Positions 60,233 to 64,000 of a stretch of 64,000 bases of DNA are shown here, piece by piece. The position numbers and the translations under genes were made by a program. The notes below the pieces were generated by a model. The model did not search any database. It was not told the DNA's origin and saw only the letters and a list, made by a program, of their open reading frames with translations. The stretch comes from Pseudomonas sp. FP2309 (GTDB taxonomy: Bacteria; Pseudomonadota; Gammaproteobacteria; Pseudomonadales; Pseudomonadaceae), in contig NZ_CP117439.1 of assembly GCF_030687575.1 (NCBI RefSeq), positions 4,145,501 to 4,209,500 of the forward strand, read 5' to 3'. Numbering within the stretch: the stretch's first letter is position 1; each line of letters starts with the position of its first letter.

Positions 60233-61642
60233 TCAGTCCTCCACCACCCAGGTGTCTTTGGTGCCGCCACCCTGGGACGAATTGACCACCAGCGAACCTT
60301 CGCGCAAGGCCACGCGGGTCAGGCCGCCCGGCACTACGCGGGTTTCTTTGCCGGACAAGACAAACGGGCGCAGGTCGATGTGCCGCGGCGCGATGCCGTT
60401 TTCGACAAAGGTCGGGCAGGTGGATAAACACAGGGTTGGCTGGGCGATATAGGCGTGGGGCTTGGCCTTGATACGGGCACGGAAGGCTTCGATTTCCTTT
60501 GCGGTGGACGCAGGCCCCACCAGCATGCCGTAGCCGCCGGAACCTTGGGTTTCCTTCACCACCAGCTCCGGCAGGTTGGCGAGCACGTGGGACAGTTCGT
60601 CGGGCTTGCGGCACTGGAAAGTAGGGACGTTCTTGAGGATCGGCTCTTCATCCAGGTAAAAACGGATCATCTCGGTGACGAAGGGGTACACCGACTTGTC
60701 ATCCGCCACTCCGGTACCAATGGCATTGGCCAGCACCACATTGCCCGAGCGATAGGCCGCGAGCAGGCCGGGCACGCCGAGCATGGAGTCCGGGTTGAAC
60801 GCCAGCGGGTCGAGGAACGCGTCGTCGAGGCGGCGATAGATCACATCCACCGCTTTGGGCCCGTCGGTGGTGCGCATGAACACGCGGTCGTCGCGCACGA
60901 ACAGGTCGGCACCTTCCACCAGCTCCACACCCATTTCCCGCGCGAGAAACGCATGTTCAAAGAATGCGCTGTTGAAGCGCCCAGGCGTCAGCACCACCAC
61001 GCTGGGGTTATCCAGGGGGCTGGAGCTTTTGAGGGTGTCGAGCAGCAGGTTGGGGTAATGGTCGATGGGCGCGATGCGCTGGGCGGCGAACAGCTCGGGG
61101 AACAGACGCATCATCATCTTGCGGTCTTCAAGCATGTAGCTCACGCCGCTGGGGGTACGCAGGTTGTCTTCCAGCACGTAGTAAGTGCCGTCGCCGTCGC
61201 GTACGAGGTCTACCCCCGAGACGTGGGAATACAGGTCGCGGTGCAGGTTCAAGCCCTGCATCGCCAGTTGGTACTGCTCGTTGGCCAGCACCTGTTCGGC
61301 GGGAATGATCCCGGCCTTGATGATGCGTTGGTCGTGATACAGGTCGGCGAGAAACATATTCAGCGCCTTGACCCGCTGGATGCAGCCACGCTCGACGATC
61401 CGCCATTCGCTGGCGGGAATACTGCGGGGAATGGTGTCGAAGGGAATCAGGCGCTCGGTACCCTGCTCGTCCCCATACAGGGTGAAGGTGATCCCGGCGC
61501 GGTGAAACAGCAAATCGGCTTCGCGCCGACGCTGGGCCAACAGGTCTGCCGGGGTGTCGGCCAACCAGCGGGCAAATTCGCGATAGTGCGGGCGAACCAG
61601 CCCTGCACCGTCGTACATCTCATCGTAATAAGTGCGGATCAT
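60233..61642 (-). CDS. Circularly permuted type 2 ATP-grasp protein
   Basis: A 469-residue protein. Family segments are YDEMYDGAGLVRPHYREFA, LYSHVSGVDLVRDGDGTYYV, LEDNLRTPSGVSYMLEDRK and VVKETQGSGGYGMLVGP. It is predicted to ligate a carboxylate and an amine. It is the first gene of the operon with the alpha-E and transglutaminase genes. Substrate is unknown. Confidence 0.93.
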   Translation of the reverse strand: MIRTYYDEMYDGAGLVRPHYREFARWLADTPADLLAQRRREADLLFHRAGITFTLYGDEQGTERLIPFDTIPRSIPASEWRIVERGCIQRVKALNMFLADLYHDQRIIKAGIIPAEQVLANEQYQLAMQGLNLHRDLYSHVSGVDLVRDGDGTYYVLEDNLRTPSGVSYMLEDRKMMMRLFPELFAAQRIAPIDHYPNLLLDTLKSSSPLDNPSVVVLTPGRFNSAFFEHAFLAREMGVELVEGADLFVRDDRVFMRTTDGPKAVDVIYRRLDDAFLDPLAFNPDSMLGVPGLLAAYRSGNVVLANAIGTGVADDKSVYPFVTEMIRFYLDEEPILKNVPTFQCRKPDELSHVLANLPELVVKETQGSGGYGMLVGPASTAKEIEAFRARIKAKPHAYIAQPTLCLSTCPTFVENGIAPRHIDLRPFVLSGKETRVVPGGLTRVALREGSLVVNSSQGGGTKDTWVVED

Positions 61643-61732
61643 GCCGTACTCCTTGTCACTCGGGACGCATGGACCTTCGCAAGGCCCGTGCCATCGGCAT
61701 AAACACTTAAATATCAGTGCGTTGAATAAACG

Positions 61733-61939
61733 CGGGCAGTCTGGCGCACCCTCCTGGTGCGCAGATTGCCCGGTGTGTAGCGGCCTGCTTCAGCACAATG
61801 CAGGTTTTTGCTATCAACAGCATAGTCAGAGTTGATTTCACTGCCCGGCCACGCCTGCGGATAATCGCCCCATCTGCTGAATAACCTTTGGCGCTCCGCT
61901 CTTCCCTTTGGGCCACCCTTGTCGGGTGGCCTTTTTTTT
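61733..61939 (+). ncRNA. Candidate small RNA ending in a strong terminator
   Basis: The + strand of this 400-bp gap carries no gene but has a long hairpin at 61733-61772 (CGGGCA..CTGGCGCACC / GGTGCGCAG..TGCCCG) and, at 61911-61939, a textbook terminator: GGCCACCC / GGGTGGCC with a 5-nt loop and eight T residues. Both flanking genes are on the minus strand, so the terminator must serve an unannotated + strand transcript. The 5' end is a guess; it may start nearer 61700. Confidence 0.5.
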
Positions 61940-62044
61940 GGTGCGTAAAAATGCAACGCAAGTTCCGCAACGCTTGCGCGCCGCGCAAACAAAATCGGCC
62001 AACCCTAAGGTCAGCCGATACGTTGTGTTGCGTATAACTTTGCA

Positions 62045-62386
62045 CTACATCGGTAACGGACGTACCGGGTGCTTGACGCCCCACCCTTCGATGATTCCAC
62101 CAAGGGGTTCCACCACTGCTTCAAAGTCCTGCTCGAAGTCTCCTATGCCGTCGTAGGTTGCAAACATGACTTTGCTCAACTCCAGGTACCAGGCGCCATC
62201 GTCGCGCGCACTGACCTGGGCGTTCAGGGACTCTCCACGAAACTCACCCGCAGCCCTGCGCGCCCGTTCCTCGTCCGGAAAAATCGCGTAGAACTCAATG
62301 GGGTGAAACCTTGAAAAGTCGAAGCCGCCTTCTTTCATGCGACGTAGAACGTGGGTGCTGATGTCTTCTTGATAGGCTGTGCTCAT
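62045..62386 (-). CDS. rraB: Ribonuclease E inhibitor RraB
   Basis: A 113-residue RraB-family protein beginning MSTAYQEDISTHVLRRMKEG. It contains FPDEERARRAAGEF, and ends FEQDFEAVVEPLGGIIEGWG, the conserved C-terminal segment of the family. It binds RNase E and modulates degradosome composition. It is an independent gene here, with rraA-like at the far left of the window. Confidence 0.88.
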   Translation of the reverse strand: MSTAYQEDISTHVLRRMKEGGFDFSRFHPIEFYAIFPDEERARRAAGEFRGESLNAQVSARDDGAWYLELSKVMFATYDGIGDFEQDFEAVVEPLGGIIEGWGVKHPVRPLPM

Positions 62387-62600
62387 GAAACGTCCTCCTC
62401 AAACCGATGGATAGACTTTCCGTGCTTCCCAAAAGCCCGCGCGCTACCGGCGCGGGTACCACGGCAATAACATCACCACGGGAAAACAAGCATGTAGCTG
62501 ACAAGACCAGACCTTAGCGATTCATTCGCTGATCTCGCTTGCAGAGTAGCGCGAAGCTTTCACCTCCACCAGTAGCGCCTGGAGGTGATACAGGGAATAT

Positions 62601-62837
62601 TCAGGCGGCGGGAGAAATGTCGAGGATCTGGATGCTGTTCTGGTCTTTCAGAATCTTGACCGTAGGCTCTGCCTTGCGGCCCTCAAGGTCATTGAGGTCG
62701 AGCTCGGCGGCTACAGGTACCAGTTTGTTGCGAATCATGTGCGCAGCATCTTCGAGGCTGGGCTTTTGTTCGCAGGTGAACTGCTCCACGGATGTCTCGC
62801 CGTGATCATCAACGAAGGTAATGTGCCACGTTTGCAT
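62601..62837 (-). CDS. Small conserved hypothetical protein
   Basis: A 78-residue soluble protein beginning MQTWHITFVDDHGETSVEQF. ATG at 62837 has GAGGAGG five bases upstream, an exceptionally strong site, so the longer frame upstream is not used. The family is not recognised. It could be a small regulatory or nucleic-acid-binding protein. Confidence 0.75.
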   Translation of the reverse strand: MQTWHITFVDDHGETSVEQFTCEQKPSLEDAAHMIRNKLVPVAAELDLNDLEGRKAEPTVKILKDQNSIQILDISPAA

Positions 62838-62940
62838 CGGTGCCTCCTCGATAAAGCCCGCGTGTGGGCTCACCTGTATCTGGACCTTGAGGGCTCGGTA
62901 AACGTTCCATTCAAGCCCTGAGGCACCGCGTCTATCGCGC

Positions 62941-63546
62941 TTATTGTTCAGCGTGGGTTTTCAAGGCTTTCAAGGTGTTGAACGGGGCGTCCACCACGAA
63001 CTTGTTGGCCAGCCACGACGGCACGCTGCCGCCGGGCTCGGTGTGAACCTGGTAGGTGACTTCGGTTTCATTAGCACCCTTGGGGACCAGCTTCCAAAAC
63101 CCCTCGACCTGGGCCACGCGCACGTAGCCTTTTTCTTCCGGCTTGTAGGTAGGCACGCCCTCAAGTTTGCGGGTCAGGCTGCCATCGGCATTCTTGGTGG
63201 TGGTGACGTGAATGTACGAATCACGATCGGTCACAGGGAACGGCGCCTTGAACTGGGTGTAGGTCCAGGCCTCGTCGCCTTTTTTATCCACCAGCTTCTG
63301 GGATTTGCATTCGTGAATCCACGCACAGGCGCCGGCGACGTCTTCCTGAAGCGCCTGGATCCTGGCAACGGGTGCCTTGATCAGAGTCACGCCGCGATAC
63401 GCCTTGTACTTGGAGCCGGCAATTTCGCTCAGCGAAATCTTGATACCGTCTTCGTCCTTGGCGACTTGCCAGTCCTCAGCCTGGGCCGTGGCCGCAAACA
63501 ACACCGTAACACCGCACAGCACAGCCATTCGTTTCAGCGAACCCAT
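62941..63546 (-). CDS. START-domain protein, exported
   Basis: A 201-residue protein with a signal peptide (ending FAATAQA) and a START/SRPBCC lipid-binding domain (GIKISLSEIAGSKYKAYRGV, DRDSYIHVTTTKNADGSLTR, GGSVPSWLANKFVVDAPFNT). It probably binds a hydrophobic ligand in the periplasm. It is transcribed with the YkgJ-type gene 37 bp upstream. Confidence 0.88.
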   Translation of the reverse strand: MGSLKRMAVLCGVTVLFAATAQAEDWQVAKDEDGIKISLSEIAGSKYKAYRGVTLIKAPVARIQALQEDVAGACAWIHECKSQKLVDKKGDEAWTYTQFKAPFPVTDRDSYIHVTTTKNADGSLTRKLEGVPTYKPEEKGYVRVAQVEGFWKLVPKGANETEVTYQVHTEPGGSVPSWLANKFVVDAPFNTLKALKTHAEQ

Positions 63547-63583
63547 TGTTGTATTCCTTATTGAAGTTCCGATAGTAAGCCCA

Positions 63584-63838
63584 TCAAGCCGCCGTCATCT
63601 GTTCCCACCAGCCGATCAAGCGGATGGCATCGGCCTGGTCGGTACCGCAGACATCGATATCCGCCTTGAAATCACTGCACACCGCCGGGCGCTCAGGCTG
63701 CCCGAACAACTGGCACAGCTGTTCGACCGACAAGTGCAGGCAGCGTTCGCCCGCGGGTTTGCCATCAGGCATCCCAGGTAATGGCGAACTGATAGAGGGG
63801 GCGATGCAGCAGGCGCCACAGCCTTCGCGGCAATTCAT
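63584..63838 (-). CDS. YkgJ-family cysteine cluster protein
   Basis: An 84-residue protein with CREGCGACCIAPSI at the N-terminus and further cysteines at ERCLHL, EQLCQL, AVCSDF and DVCGTD, the CxxC pattern of the YkgJ family (zinc or iron-sulfur binding). Function is unknown. The 160 bp to the right edge hold at most the beginning of a + strand gene (ATG at 63981, MTRAAN), too little to assign. Confidence 0.88.
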   Translation of the reverse strand: MNCREGCGACCIAPSISSPLPGMPDGKPAGERCLHLSVEQLCQLFGQPERPAVCSDFKADIDVCGTDQADAIRLIGWWEQMTAA

Positions 63839-64000
63839 GAACAGCAGTTCCTCGACAACTCAATGGGGTAGGCCGGGCTAGAGTACGCCCTTAAACAGCC
63901 GTTTTAAAATGGTCTAACAGGGGTTTTTCGCACAAATAAACAGTGACTGACCAGTCTGCGACAGGTGGTCGACAGCGTGCATGACGCGAGCAGCAAACGC

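Noticed and set aside
325..62386. Functional link between rraA-like and rraB because both occur in the window
   Set aside because: They are about 60 kb apart in separate units; co-occurrence in a large window is not evidence of linkage.
1..64000. CRISPR arrays, rRNA operons, replication origin
   Set aside because: No regularly spaced direct repeats, no rRNA-like sequence and no DnaA-box cluster were seen; the REP/REPIN palindromes explain the repeated motifs outside the island.

Overview
The window looks like chromosome of a fluorescent-group Pseudomonas. The evidence is high GC coding bias, an intact prpB-prpC-acnD-prpF-prpD methylcitrate operon, ppsA/ppsR, rraA and rraB, thrH, an APS-type cysH, REP/REPIN palindromes typical of P. 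fluorescens, and a sequence matching the HrpL box of pseudomonad type III secretion regulons. Species assignment is inference from gene content only.

Layout: 1-5.5 kb holds a partial ZntB/CorA-type transporter, rraA-like, an alpha/beta hydrolase, ppsA and the divergent ppsR. At 5.6-12.7 kb a MocR-type regulator is divergent from a compact five-gene operon: an EamA exporter, a JAMM / ubiquitin-like / E1 / rhodanese fusion, a cysteine-synthase-like PLP enzyme, a serine-acetyltransferase-like protein with an extra C-terminal domain, and an AlaX-type editing protein. I read this as a sulfur-carrier-protein route to cysteine or a related thio-amino acid with export. At 12.7-13.7 kb an unrecognised three-repeat coiled-coil protein sits behind a textbook hrp box. 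At 13.8-22.3 kb is the propionate (methylcitrate) operon with its GntR regulator and two matching operators. At 22.4-29.4 kb are a retropepsin-like / inactive-transglutaminase / ATP-grasp operon, pabB, a HigBA toxin-antitoxin pair, thrH and cysH. At 29.6-38.9 kb are a sigma-54-type promoter in front of an NCS1 permease and hydantoin racemase, a LysR/SDR pair, small membrane and lipoproteins, a His-tailed EamA transporter and a diguanylate cyclase.

From 39.5 to 49.75 kb lies a 10.2-kb integrative element in the 3' end of tRNA-Ser(GGA), bounded by 31-bp direct repeats. Its integrase abuts the tRNA. The right half is phage- or satellite-like: antirepressor, RNase H, ParB-like protein, serine recombinase. 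The left half is cargo that looks like defence: a HEPN-type protein, a protein with an RHIM-like amyloid motif, an AbiJ-NTD4-type abortive-infection protein, and a membrane protein with seven 16-residue repeats plus an SH3-like tail. Left of the element is an imperfect copy of the terminator plus tRNA end, suggesting an earlier integration at the same site.

From 49.8 to 64 kb the core chromosome resumes: crotonase, acyltransferase, CorA, a glutamine amidotransferase, a fatty-acid-oxidation fusion protein and thiolase, a 31-residue membrane peptide gene with its own terminator, a cytochrome c, the ATP-grasp / alpha-E / transglutaminase trio, a candidate small RNA, rraB, and small conserved genes. 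No CRISPR array, rRNA or replication origin was seen.
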